Made by a program: the position numbers and the translations under genes. This document shows, one piece after another, positions 45,841 to 54,611 of a stretch of 64,000 nt of DNA. Source of the stretch: Polyangium sp. 15x6 (GTDB taxonomy: Bacteria; Myxococcota_A; Polyangia; Polyangiales; Polyangiaceae); assembly GCF_029960785.1 (NCBI RefSeq), contig NZ_JASBQE010000043.1, positions 39,112-103,111 on the forward strand, given 5' to 3'. Within the stretch, counting starts at the first letter, position 1. Every line of letters begins with the position of its first letter. Under the pieces are notes generated by a model. The model ran no database searches. It saw only the letters and a program-made list of their open reading frames with translations, and was not told the DNA's origin.

Positions 45841-46597
45841 GCTGCCTCGCCCGGACGGCGGCGCCGCGGCGCATCACTTGGGGGCTGCGCTCGGACAAGC
45901 CGAGCTACGCCCCCAAACCCCCATCGTCGAGTTCCGGCGCGTCGAGAAGATCTACGGCGAGGGCGAGTCGGAGGTGCGCGCGCTCGACGGCGTCGACATG
46001 CGCATCGATCCGGGGGAGTTCGTCAGCATCATGGGGTCGAGCGGCTCGGGCAAGTCGACCGCCATGAACATGATCGGTTGTCTCGACGTGCCGACGTCCG
46101 GCGCCTACCTCTTTCGCGGCGTCAACGTCTGCAACCTCGATCAGGACCAGCGCGCGCTCCTCCGGCGCCATTTCATCGGGTTCGTCTTCCAGGGGTTCAA
46201 TCTGCTCGCGCGGACGACGGCGCTCGAGAACGTGGAATTGCCGCTCGTCTACCGGCGCGTGCCGGCCGACGAGCGGCGGCGGCGCGCGCTCAAGGCGCTC
46301 GATCTCGTGGGCCTTTCGTCACGCGCGGGGCACACGAGCGCCAAGCTCTCGGGCGGTCAGCAGCAGCGCGTGGCCATTGCGCGGGCGCTCGTGACGGAGC
46401 CGTCGCTCCTGCTCGCGGACGAGCCGACCGGCAACCTCGATAGCGCGCGGAAGGTCGAGATCATGGAGCTCATGGTGCAGCTGAACCGCGAGCACGGCAT
46501 CACCGTGGTGATGGTGACGCACGAGCCGGACATGGCCGAGTACGGGACGCGGACGGTCGTGTTCCGCGACGGCAAAATCATCTCGGGGAATCGCTGA
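45833..46597 (+). CDS. MacB-like ABC ATPase
   Basis: A 254-residue ABC ATPase of the MacB/LolD clade: Walker A GSSGSGKST, Q-loop FVFQGFNLL, signature LSGGQQQRVAIARAL, Walker B LLLADEPTGNLDS, H-loop MVTHEP. The GTG at 45833 is the chosen start; an N-terminal extension of about 30 residues (PDGGAAAHHLGAAL) precedes the core. Overlaps the adaptor stop by 8 bases and shares one base with the permease start (TGATG). Confidence 0.93.
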   Translation: MAELPRPDGGAAAHHLGAALGQAELRPQTPIVEFRRVEKIYGEGESEVRALDGVDMRIDPGEFVSIMGSSGSGKSTAMNMIGCLDVPTSGAYLFRGVNVCNLDQDQRALLRRHFIGFVFQGFNLLARTTALENVELPLVYRRVPADERRRRALKALDLVGLSSRAGHTSAKLSGGQQQRVAIARALVTEPSLLLADEPTGNLDSARKVEIMELMVQLNREHGITVVMVTHEPDMAEYGTRTVVFRDGKIISGNR

Positions 46598-47802
46598 TGC
46601 TCTGGGCCACCTTGATCATGTCCTTGCGCGAGGTGCGGAAAAACGCGCTTCGTTCCTTCTTGACGATGCTCGGCATCATGATCGGCGTCGGCGCGGTCAT
46701 CGCGATGGTGACGATCGGCGAGGGCGCGACGCAGAAGGTGCGCAGCGACGTCGGCGCGCTCGGCGAGAACATGCTCGTCGTCTCGCCCGGCGCGGCGCGG
46801 CGCGGGCCGGAGCGCACGGCGGGCAATCCTTTCCAGAAGGACGACGTCGAGGCGATCGAGCGTGAGGTGACCGGGATCAAGGCCCTGTCTCCGACGGCGC
46901 AGTCGAGCACCACGGTGGTCTTCGGCAACCAGAACTGGCCGACGAGCGTGATCGGCGTCGACGATGGGTATTTCGAGGTCCGCGGCTACAAGGTCGAAAT
47001 GGGCCGGAGTTTCTCGGAGGTCGAGGCCGCCTCGGGCACGCCCGTGTGCATCATCGGCAAGACCGTGCGGGACAACCTGTTTCCCGGGACGATGCCGATG
47101 GGCCAGCGCATTCGCGTGAAGCAGGTATCCTGCCTCATCGTCGGCTTGCTCGCGTCGAAGGGCCAGGCCGCGATGGGCGGCGATCAGGACGACGTGGTCT
47201 TGATGCCGCTCCGGGCCTTCCAGCGGCGCATCGCGGGCAACAACAACATCAGCTCGGTGTATCTGCAGGTGGAGGAGGCGCAGATGACGTCCTCCGTGCA
47301 GGCGCAGGTGGAGGACCTCCTGCGCGAGCGGCGCCGCATCCAGCCCGGCGCGGTCGACGATTTCAACGTGCGCAACATGCAGGAGATCGCCGATACGATG
47401 AGCAGCGTGACCGCGTCGATGACGGGCCTGCTCGGCGGTATCGCGGCCGTGAGCCTGCTCGTCGGGGGCATCGGCATCATGAACATCATGCTCGTCAGCG
47501 TCACCGAGCGGACGCGCGAGGTCGGGACGCGGCTCGCGATCGGGGCGCTCGCGAGCGAGGTGCTGCTGCAGTTCCTCGTGGAGGCGGTGGTGCTCGCGCT
47601 CCTCGGGGGCATTCTCGGGATCCTGTTCGGGCTCTCGCTCTCGTACGCGGCGACGCAGAGTTTGTCGCTGCCGTTCGTCATCTCGCCGGGCACGGTGGCC
47701 GGGGCCTTCGCGTTCTCCGCGGCCGTCGGGGTCATCTTCGGATATCTGCCGGCGCGCAAGGCGGCGCGCCTCAACCCCATCGAGGCATTGCGTCATGAAT
47801 AG
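46597..47802 (+). CDS. MacB-like ABC permease
   Basis: A 401-residue inner-membrane permease with one N-terminal helix (about 18-42), a periplasmic MacB core domain (about 45-275) and three C-terminal helices (LLGGIAAVSLLVGGIGIMNIM, ALLGGILGILFG, VAGAFAFSAAVGVIFGYLPA). The ERTREVGTRLAIGA loop is the ATPase-coupling element. Separate from the ATPase, as in split MacAB systems of delta-proteobacteria. Substrates of the family include macrolides, peptides and toxins; not set here. Confidence 0.92.
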   Translation: MLWATLIMSLREVRKNALRSFLTMLGIMIGVGAVIAMVTIGEGATQKVRSDVGALGENMLVVSPGAARRGPERTAGNPFQKDDVEAIEREVTGIKALSPTAQSSTTVVFGNQNWPTSVIGVDDGYFEVRGYKVEMGRSFSEVEAASGTPVCIIGKTVRDNLFPGTMPMGQRIRVKQVSCLIVGLLASKGQAAMGGDQDDVVLMPLRAFQRRIAGNNNISSVYLQVEEAQMTSSVQAQVEDLLRERRRIQPGAVDDFNVRNMQEIADTMSSVTASMTGLLGGIAAVSLLVGGIGIMNIMLVSVTERTREVGTRLAIGALASEVLLQFLVEAVVLALLGGILGILFGLSLSYAATQSLSLPFVISPGTVAGAFAFSAAVGVIFGYLPARKAARLNPIEALRHE

Positions 47803-49336
47803 AACGTCGAAATGGTGCGTCGCCGCGTGTTCGCTCGCGCTCGGCCTCTCCGCCGCGGACGCGGACGCTCAAGCGGTCCCGGCGAGCGCGGCCACGCGAG
47901 GCTCCTCGCCCGTGGTCCACGAGATCACGGAGAACGACGTGGTCACGCTCGTGCTCCGGCACAACCCCGACGTCGCTTCGGCCATCCTCTCGGAGAAGCA
48001 GGCGGCGGCCTTGGTGCGGGCGCAGGAGGTGCGGTACCCCTTCGTGCTCACGGCGAACGGGGGATACACGCACAGCGCGTCGCCCGCGCTCCAGCGCGAT
48101 GGTTCGGTGAGCGTCGGTGAGCGCGACGTCTTCGCGCTGAACGCGGCGTTGCGGAAGGATTTCGCGACCGGCACGGTGGTGTCGCTCTCCGTGCAGAGCA
48201 GCCGCAGCTCGACGTCGAACCCCGTCGGTGAGCTCGTCACGGCGGGCGCGGCGGGCGTGGGATATTCGATGTCGACGCGGCTCTCGCTCACGCAGCCCAT
48301 TCTCCGCGGCGCGGGAACACGTATCGGCGAGGCCGGCCTCCGGGCCGCGGAGCTCGATCGGACGGCCGCGCACGAGGGGCGCGAGCGGGTGGCGAGCGAG
48401 GTCGTGCGGGATGCGCTCACGTCGTACTGGGAGCTCTGGTATGCGTCGCGCGCGCTCACGATCGAGAAGGCCGCGAGCGCTCTCGCGAAGGTCGAGCGCG
48501 ACGCGGCCGATCAGCGGCGCGAGAAGGGCGCGGCCGCGGCCGTCGATGTCCTCTCGTACGAGACGCGCATCGCGACGCTCGGCGAGTCGGTCACGTCGGC
48601 GGAGCTCACCGAGATCCAGCGTGGTCTCGAGCTCGCCCAGGCCCTCGCCGTCATCGATCCGAACGCGCGCCTGCGCGCCTCGGGGGAGCCCGTGGACCCG
48701 CCGGTGCCGACCGTGGCGGAGGTCGAGAAGGCGCTCGCCTCGCTGTCGCCGGAGCTCAAGGAGCTCGAGGCGCGCGTCGCCTCGGCCGAATCCCGCGCGC
48801 AGGTGGCGGGGGATCAGTATCGACCGCGCCTCGACGTGGAGGGATACGTGGAGCTCCGTGGCCTCGGCAATGGCAGCATCGCGCCGGCGTTCGCGCAGAT
48901 CGGCACGTTCGGCGCCGTCGGCGGGTACGTGGGGTTCGTCTTCGAGGCGCCGCTCACGACCGCGCGTGAATCGGCCGAGGTCGAGAATGCGCGCATCAAC
49001 GCGCAGATCTCGAAGAACAACCTCGAAGCCGCGCGCAGCCGGATCCGCATCGTCGCGCTTCGCCTCGTCGCGCAGCTCGAATCCGCGGAGGCGCGGCGCA
49101 GGGCGGCGACGCAGACCGTGGCCATCGCCGAGAAGCAGCTCGAAGCCGAGCGCGCGCGGTTCGCGCTCGGCACCTCGACGCCGCTCCAGGTGCAGCAAGC
49201 CGAGGACACCGTGCGCACCTCGCGCCTGCGCGTCGCGCGGGCGACGGTGGATCGGATCCAGGCGATGCTCCAGCTGGATCACTCGATGGGCCGCATCGCG
49301 GCGCGCGTCGGCGGCGGATCCACGCCGGAGAAGTAA
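47795..49336 (+). CDS. TolC-family outer-membrane efflux protein
   Basis: A 513-residue outer-membrane channel completing the MacAB pump. A signal peptide (cleaved near ADAQA) is followed by two related halves of long coiled-coil helices (EKQAAALVRAQEVRYP; AEKQLEAERARFALGTSTPLQVQQAEDTVR) typical of TolC/OprM. It overlaps the permease stop by 8 bases, so the four genes are an operon. A leftward gene ends 3 bases after its stop. Confidence 0.93.
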   Translation: MNRTSKWCVAACSLALGLSAADADAQAVPASAATRGSSPVVHEITENDVVTLVLRHNPDVASAILSEKQAAALVRAQEVRYPFVLTANGGYTHSASPALQRDGSVSVGERDVFALNAALRKDFATGTVVSLSVQSSRSSTSNPVGELVTAGAAGVGYSMSTRLSLTQPILRGAGTRIGEAGLRAAELDRTAAHEGRERVASEVVRDALTSYWELWYASRALTIEKAASALAKVERDAADQRREKGAAAAVDVLSYETRIATLGESVTSAELTEIQRGLELAQALAVIDPNARLRASGEPVDPPVPTVAEVEKALASLSPELKELEARVASAESRAQVAGDQYRPRLDVEGYVELRGLGNGSIAPAFAQIGTFGAVGGYVGFVFEAPLTTARESAEVENARINAQISKNNLEAARSRIRIVALRLVAQLESAEARRRAATQTVAIAEKQLEAERARFALGTSTPLQVQQAEDTVRTSRLRVARATVDRIQAMLQLDHSMGRIAARVGGGSTPEK

Positions 49337-49339
49337 TGC

Positions 49340-50386
49340 TCAGCCGAGGGGCCGCGACGCGAACGGGCGCCGCGGCCGCACGCGGCCAGTGAGCGCGAGC
49401 CACTCGGCGGCGCTGATGGGCTCCTCGAAGAGCGAGGCGTCGCTCCCATGCAGCCGGAAGAGCTCCACGATGAAGCGCATGCGATCGGCGAGCGAATCCC
49501 AGCGCTCCGCGCGGCTGCCGCACGTCGACTGGATGTCGGCGTCGAAGCGCAGGACGAACGTGACGAGCTCCGGATCTTCGAGCGCTTCGAGGTACTCGCC
49601 GAAGGGCCCATCGGGCAGATCCGCGCCGAGCCTGTGGATGGCCGTCCCGCCGCCGAGCTCGAGCTCCAGCATGGCCTTCGTGACGAGCGCGCGCGTGGTG
49701 GGGCCGCCGGGCATCGCGGCCGCGATCCGGCCTTGCAGGCGCGTCTGCTCCTGCAGCGCGACGTACAGGTTCGCCGCGTAGAGCAGCTCCGCTTTGCGTT
49801 TGCCCGCGGGCGTCCGGGCCGCTTCGAGGTAGCATTCGAAGGCGCGGCGCAGGATGTCCTGGCCGCCCCGATCGGGCGAGCCTTTCGTGAACGAGGCGAA
49901 GAACGCGGCGAGGGACTCGTCTCCTTCGCGGTAGGCGCGCGCGAATCCGGCGAAGGCCGGGGCGACTTCCATGAAGACCTCGCGATTGCCTTCGCCGACC
50001 TCCCGCGAGACGTCGCGCATGGTATCGAGCAAGAACCGCGCGCCCGGGACGCGCGCGGCGGCGCGGGCGACGTATTGTTGTCCCGGGAGATCCTCACCGC
50101 GAATGGATTGTCCGGCGCGGCGCGAGGCCCAGGCGGCCATCGTGCACCAGTTGATGCCGGCGCCGCTGCCGAGGAGCTCGGCGACTTCGAGCGAGAGATC
50201 CCCATAGGCCTGGGTGATGAGCAGGTTGCGCGCAGCGGCGTCTTTCATCGCCACGACCCGCGCGATGTAATCCTCCGTCACGCGGCGCTCGACGCGGACG
50301 CCCGCCTCGACGAGGCGCGGGGATTCCTGGAGAACGGGCCGACGGGGAAGGACGTCCCATGCAAAGCTGAGGAGGAGCGCGATCAT
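49340..50386 (-). CDS. Hypothetical helical protein with N-terminal membrane segment
   Basis: A 348-residue protein with a hydrophobic N-terminus (MIALLLSFAWDVL) that may be a signal anchor; the rest is helical with a WCTMAAWASRRAGQSIRGED stretch (about 95-114). No family is recognised. The ATG at 50386 is preferred; a GTG at 50404 adds six residues (LRRIG) without a better ribosome site. It is convergent with the TolC gene with only 3 bases between stops. Confidence 0.7.
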   Translation of the reverse strand: MIALLLSFAWDVLPRRPVLQESPRLVEAGVRVERRVTEDYIARVVAMKDAAARNLLITQAYGDLSLEVAELLGSGAGINWCTMAAWASRRAGQSIRGEDLPGQQYVARAAARVPGARFLLDTMRDVSREVGEGNREVFMEVAPAFAGFARAYREGDESLAAFFASFTKGSPDRGGQDILRRAFECYLEAARTPAGKRKAELLYAANLYVALQEQTRLQGRIAAAMPGGPTTRALVTKAMLELELGGGTAIHRLGADLPDGPFGEYLEALEDPELVTFVLRFDADIQSTCGSRAERWDSLADRMRFIVELFRLHGSDASLFEEPISAAEWLALTGRVRPRRPFASRPLG

Positions 50387-50703
50387 GCCGATTCTTCGAA
50401 GCACGCGGCGGGCCAGCCCAGCTGGGCCCGCCGGCGCGCCGTTTTTCCGCGGATTCGCCGGGCGTCATGATTTTCGGGCGCTGGAAACGTGCTCGGGTGC
50501 AGGCCCGAGCCTGCAGCATTGCGTGCTCCGGCGCGCAGGCAGGAGTTCGGCAAAGGGCGGGCATTCGACGGCAAAGTACGCCTTTCGGCGTCTTCCCGGC
50601 TCTCCAAGCTTCGCCCTCGCTCCAGGGTCCTCGTTTTCCGATCCAGCGCCCAAGCTCCGGGCTTGCCGTGCCGTCCAAGCCCGGCCATGACAAGAGGAAC
50701 CAC
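50387..50703. other. 317-base divergent gap
   Basis: Between the hypothetical protein and the PHP lipoprotein. At about 50408-50433 there is an imperfect palindrome (GGCGGGCC/GGGCCCGCC around CCCAGCTGGG), and several short inverted repeats lie at 50495-50525 (GCCCGAGCCTGC context). In-frame reading upstream of the PHP gene is open but contains no signal or domain. No promoter can be named with confidence. Confidence 0.4.
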
Positions 50704-51903
50704 GTGAAGCGCGCGCCCGAGACGACCCTCCTCCTCGCCTTGACGCTGCTCGTCGGCTGCAGCCGCTCGATCTCGCATCACCTGCTCGATGCCACCATGT
50801 CGAGCGCGCACCGGCCGGCGCCGCTCGGCGTCTCCGCGGCGGTGCTCCCGGAGGAGAAGAGCCATTATCAGCTCCTCGGCGGGGACATGCATTGCCACGT
50901 GAGCCCTCCCGATTCGCCCCGACACGTGAGCCGAGGGATGGAGGAGACGGTGGAGCTCGTCCGCGCCGAGGGGCTCGATTTCGTGGTGCTCACGCCGCAT
51001 GTGCCGTCGCAGTTCTTCCAGAGCGAGTCCTTGCGGCAGAGGGTGCGAGGCGAGCTCGCGGCGCTCGAGCGGGCCGTGCCGCGAGGGGAGGGGGAGCCGA
51101 TCTTCGTCGTGGGGTTCGAGTACACCGACCACCATTACGGCCACATCGGGGCGGCGTTCGCGGATCTCGACGCCGTTTATGCGGACGTCCCGGCGCGCGC
51201 GGCTCTCACCGATCCGGCGAAGTTTTTTCAGGCATTCGTGCAGCGCGGAGGGCTGCTCGTGGTCAATCATCCGCTGCTCACGCCCGTGGATTCGATCATC
51301 CGAATGGCCCGGGCAAACCTCTCGTGGCGCCCGTTCACGGAGCCGGGGCCGTATCCGGAGGAGATCGTCGCGGCCGATCGGATCGCGCAGGCGTTCGAGG
51401 TGTACAACCTCGCGGTGACGGAGCTCCGGGACCGCTTCCTGCTCGGCGACATGGCCTCCACGCTGGAGGCGACGTTCGCGCGGCTCGATCGGGAGGTCCC
51501 GCTGCGCGCGCGGCCGCTCGTCCCGGTCGGGGGCTCGGACAGCCATAGCGGCCATCTGCGGGCGACGACGTTCGTGCTCGCGGAGGAGCGCTCGGCGAAG
51601 GGCGTGCGGGACGGCATCGTCGCGGGGCGCGTCTGCGTGCGGGATCCGGCGGCGTGCTCGTTCGAGGTGCGCACGTCGGGCGGGGCGTGGCTGCCGCCGG
51701 GGAGCGTGATTCGTGACGCGACGATGGTCGAGGTGCGGGCCCGGGGCGAGGAGATCCGTTTCTGGGCGAATGGCACCACCCTCACGCCGGAGGAGTCGGG
51801 GCAGAGTGTATTCGTCCCGGTCACGCCGGGGAAATGCAGCGTCCTCCGGGCGCGGGTCGACGCGGGGTATTCGGGGCCGGTGTACGTGAATTGCCCGTTC
51901 TAG
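50704..51903 (+). CDS. PHP-domain lipoprotein (CehA/McbA-like)
   Basis: A 399-residue lipoprotein with signal peptide ending LLVGC. The catalytic part is PHP/polymerase-histidinol-phosphatase-like: GDMHCHVSPPDS (H-x-H, metal ligands), VVLTPHVPS, LLVVNHPLL, and GGSDSHSGHL near the end of the barrel. This CehA/McbA-type group hydrolyses phosphoesters or carbamate-like bonds; the specific substrate is not known. A C-terminal beta-sandwich (about 310-399) follows. The GTG at 50704 has AGAGGAA upstream; the in-frame extension to 50467 lacks features. It converges on the LodB-like gene with a 7-base gap. Confidence 0.85.
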   Translation: MKRAPETTLLLALTLLVGCSRSISHHLLDATMSSAHRPAPLGVSAAVLPEEKSHYQLLGGDMHCHVSPPDSPRHVSRGMEETVELVRAEGLDFVVLTPHVPSQFFQSESLRQRVRGELAALERAVPRGEGEPIFVVGFEYTDHHYGHIGAAFADLDAVYADVPARAALTDPAKFFQAFVQRGGLLVVNHPLLTPVDSIIRMARANLSWRPFTEPGPYPEEIVAADRIAQAFEVYNLAVTELRDRFLLGDMASTLEATFARLDREVPLRARPLVPVGGSDSHSGHLRATTFVLAEERSAKGVRDGIVAGRVCVRDPAACSFEVRTSGGAWLPPGSVIRDATMVEVRARGEEIRFWANGTTLTPEESGQSVFVPVTPGKCSVLRARVDAGYSGPVYVNCPF

Positions 51904-51910
51904 ACATCCC

Positions 51911-53053
51911 TCACGCTCGCTCGCGCGGCACACGCCGATCGGGCGCGACGCTCGGCGTCAGCTCGTGGGCGGCCGCGCGAAAAGCTTCGTGTCGTCGCCG
52001 CCAGAAAGGCGCCTCCGGCCAGCGCCGCTCCGCGTCGTAGGTTTTTCCTCGCGTTCGCAGGTATTCTGCAAAATGAACGTGCGCCGCGCGCGCATGGGCG
52101 GCCATCGCCTCTCTCCCTGACAGGAGCGCGTTCGCCGCGGAGAGGCCCGCCGAGAGTCCCTCGAGGAGACCTTTGCCGCTCAGGGGGTCGAGCGCGCACG
52201 CAGCGTCGCCCACGGCGATCCAGCCGTCGCCAGAAACCTCGTCCCAGCATGCGCTCTCCGCAGGGGCAGCTTTCGGCGAGCCGGTGAGACGGCCCCTGCC
52301 CGCCCGGAGGCGTGTCCGCGGCGCGCCCGAGAGCGCTCGTTGCCACGCTTCTGCGACCCCGCGCCCGCCCCGCGGCAGGAGGTCGGCGTCGGTCATGAAG
52401 GCGGCCACGAGGGTTCGTCCAGGCAATCGCGCCGAATACCAGAAGCCGGAAGGGGTCGCTTCGATCAACGTGCGCGCGTCCTCTTCACTCGTGCCCTCGA
52501 CGTAGCCCACCAGGGCGACCAGGCGATCGAACCTGATCCGGCGCGCGCTGGGCGCGGCGAGGCGGCGTCCAGCCCTGCCCGCGGCCTCGATCACGGCCTC
52601 CGCGTGTATCGCTTCGACGCGGCTGTCCACGTCGATGGTGAGTCGATGGCCCCCGCGGGATGGCTCGCAGGCCTGGACCTGGGCGCCGGTGCGCAGCGTC
52701 GCGCCCGATCGTATGGCTTCCGCGGCGAGGAATCGATCGAATCGCAATCGATCGAGGTGCCACCCGTGTCCGTAGGGGCTCCAGATGAACTCGTTCTCGT
52801 GCAGCTCTTCGCTCCCCCACGCGGACACGGTGCCCGGCGAGGGAAGGTGCCCTTCTTCGAGGAACCGCTCCCATATCCCCAGTCGTTGCAAGGGCAAGAG
52901 CGCCTCGGGGGACAGGGTCTCGCCCGCGCGCAGGCGTTCGTATCGCCCGCGTTCGAGCACGAGCACCCTCTGGCCTGCGCGCGAGAGCGTGATGGCGGCG
53001 GAGCACCCGGCCGGCCCGCCGCCGATGACGGCCACGTCGAAGAAGGGAACCAT
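51911..53053 (-). CDS. LodB-like FAD-dependent maturation protein
   Basis: A 380-residue flavoprotein of the PHBH/halogenase-like fold. The dinucleotide motif is VAVIGGGPAGCSAA (7-20; GGGPAG at 11-16), then LERGRYERLRAGETLSPEA, and GDAACALDPLSGKGL is the FAD-ribityl motif. Because the gene directly upstream encodes a LodA/GoxA-type quinoprotein, this is best read as the LodB partner that builds the cysteine tryptophylquinone cofactor. A free halogenase or hydroxylase is less likely. The gap to the upstream gene is 27 bases. Confidence 0.85.
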   Translation of the reverse strand: MVPFFDVAVIGGGPAGCSAAITLSRAGQRVLVLERGRYERLRAGETLSPEALLPLQRLGIWERFLEEGHLPSPGTVSAWGSEELHENEFIWSPYGHGWHLDRLRFDRFLAAEAIRSGATLRTGAQVQACEPSRGGHRLTIDVDSRVEAIHAEAVIEAAGRAGRRLAAPSARRIRFDRLVALVGYVEGTSEEDARTLIEATPSGFWYSARLPGRTLVAAFMTDADLLPRGGRGVAEAWQRALSGAPRTRLRAGRGRLTGSPKAAPAESACWDEVSGDGWIAVGDAACALDPLSGKGLLEGLSAGLSAANALLSGREAMAAHARAAHVHFAEYLRTRGKTYDAERRWPEAPFWRRRHEAFRAAAHELTPSVAPDRRVPRERA

Positions 53054-53080
53054 GGGCGTTTTCCTGATGCGCTTTCCGCC

Positions 53081-54559
53081 TCAGATCTCGCTGCGCTCGG
53101 CCTCGACGAAGACCTCCTCGCCCGCCGCATTCCGGCGCGGCACGATGATCCCGAGCCGCCCGAACTTCTCGACGAGCTCCGTGTGGTCATCGATGTCGCT
53201 CGTCCAGCCTGCGCTCGGCCTGGTGTCGTCCGAGCGGCGCATCACCATCGAGGGCCGTTGCGACGGCCACCATCCGACGCCGCATTTGAGGAAATCGGCC
53301 TGCCACGGCACGGCCATGCGCGCGGTGAGCGCGCCGGGCACGAGCGTCTCCTGTTCGCCTTCGGCGTTCACGAACGGGGCGGTCGTGAGGCGGCAGGGCT
53401 CGGCGTACATCGCCGCGGTCTTCATCTTCTCGCCGGCCTCGATGCCCGGGTAGAAACCGCCGCCCACGCACGCGTCGAGCGCCGCGCGGTCGAGGCCGCC
53501 TGGCGTTATGCCCACGGGCTCCTCGGGCGCGGATGCATCGTCGACGAAGTTCTCCGCCACCCACGCGTCGAGCGCCGCGAGCTGGACGTCGGTGAACGCG
53601 AAATCGTTCAGGATGCCCGAGTCTTGCGCATCCTTGACGAGCGCGTATGCCGTCTGTCGCAGCGCGCTGGCCGCGGGGTCGCCCTTTCGAGACAGCGTCG
53701 TCCCATCGCGCGGGATGCTGTTCCACTGGGCCCATTGCTCGACCCAGCGCAGGCGGCTCGCGCGATTCAGGATGGGCAGGATGTCCCGCTTGAACGAGGG
53801 CGTCGCCGGCGGCGCCACGAAGCCACGCGTGACCGACGCCTGGACCGCGATATCGTAGAGGGTGGTGATTCCACCGATGGCGGGCGCGTAATCGGGCGGC
53901 GCCACGATGACCCAGCTCGGCGCGTCGACCTGCCGTGTCTCGCCGTTCGGGAGCCGGATCGTCGCCGTCACCGGGCCGTCCGATACGTCGTCGTGCCAGC
54001 CCGGGTTGTTGGCGAAGCTGGTGATGGGCTGTCCTGCCGGCACGGAGGCAGAATGGCCGTGCCCGCCGAGGACGAGCAGCCGACCTGCCGCGTCCGTGCG
54101 CAGCTCGCCCAGATAGACCTCGGTCCCCATGAAGCGCGCCGGTCGGCTGGCCACAGCCGTCTGGTTTGCGCCGACGATCGGGTCGAAGATCGGCGCGATC
54201 ACGAGCTGGTCCTCGGGCACGTCCGGATTTCGAGGCATCTCCGTGGCGAAACCCTTCGAGGCTGCCTTGCGGTTGGCGAGACGAACGTGCCAGGTGATCT
54301 CCGCGTCGGCCGCGGTGATCTCCCGCAGGAGCCGCAGCGCTCCCTTGTCGGTCCTCTCGTACTCGTAGACGCGGAACCGCGCGGCCTGCCGCAGGATCCG
54401 GCCCGACGCGTCCTTGTATCGCTCCACGGGCCGCTCACCTTTCGGCGTAGGCACGACGCCCCGCTCGCCGGGGATCTCCGGACCGATGAAGAATGCGTCG
54501 CTGCTGTCGCCGACGCGCGCGACGCCGATTCCTGGGTGGATCTTGTAAACCTTCGCCAT
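53081..54559 (-). CDS. LodA/GoxA-type CTQ-dependent oxidase
   Basis: A 492-residue member of the L-lysine epsilon-oxidase / glycine oxidase family, which uses a protein-derived cysteine tryptophylquinone and releases H2O2 and ammonia. It begins with the family's GVARVGDS motif (KIHPGIGVARVGDS). The candidate cofactor pair is Cys364 in LDACVGGGFYPGIE and Trp430/431 in VGWWPSQRPSM, about 66 residues apart, close to the 65-residue spacing of LodA. It is shorter than LodA (about 726). The ATG at 54559 is preferred to the TTG at 54598. Substrate (lysine, glycine or another amine) cannot be told from sequence. The LodB-like gene follows; a ferritin-like gene precedes. Confidence 0.85.
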   Translation of the reverse strand: MAKVYKIHPGIGVARVGDSSDAFFIGPEIPGERGVVPTPKGERPVERYKDASGRILRQAARFRVYEYERTDKGALRLLREITAADAEITWHVRLANRKAASKGFATEMPRNPDVPEDQLVIAPIFDPIVGANQTAVASRPARFMGTEVYLGELRTDAAGRLLVLGGHGHSASVPAGQPITSFANNPGWHDDVSDGPVTATIRLPNGETRQVDAPSWVIVAPPDYAPAIGGITTLYDIAVQASVTRGFVAPPATPSFKRDILPILNRASRLRWVEQWAQWNSIPRDGTTLSRKGDPAASALRQTAYALVKDAQDSGILNDFAFTDVQLAALDAWVAENFVDDASAPEEPVGITPGGLDRAALDACVGGGFYPGIEAGEKMKTAAMYAEPCRLTTAPFVNAEGEQETLVPGALTARMAVPWQADFLKCGVGWWPSQRPSMVMRRSDDTRPSAGWTSDIDDHTELVEKFGRLGIIVPRRNAAGEEVFVEAERSEI

Positions 54560-54611
54560 GATATCGTTCTTCGTCCTTCTCGGTATCTTGAACTCCAATG
54601 GACCTGGGTCA

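Noticed and set aside
48228..49781. 517-codon plus-strand ORF across the TolC gene end
   Set aside because: Arg/Ser-rich composition typical of a shifted frame of a GC-rich gene; the TolC gene in the other frame is clear.
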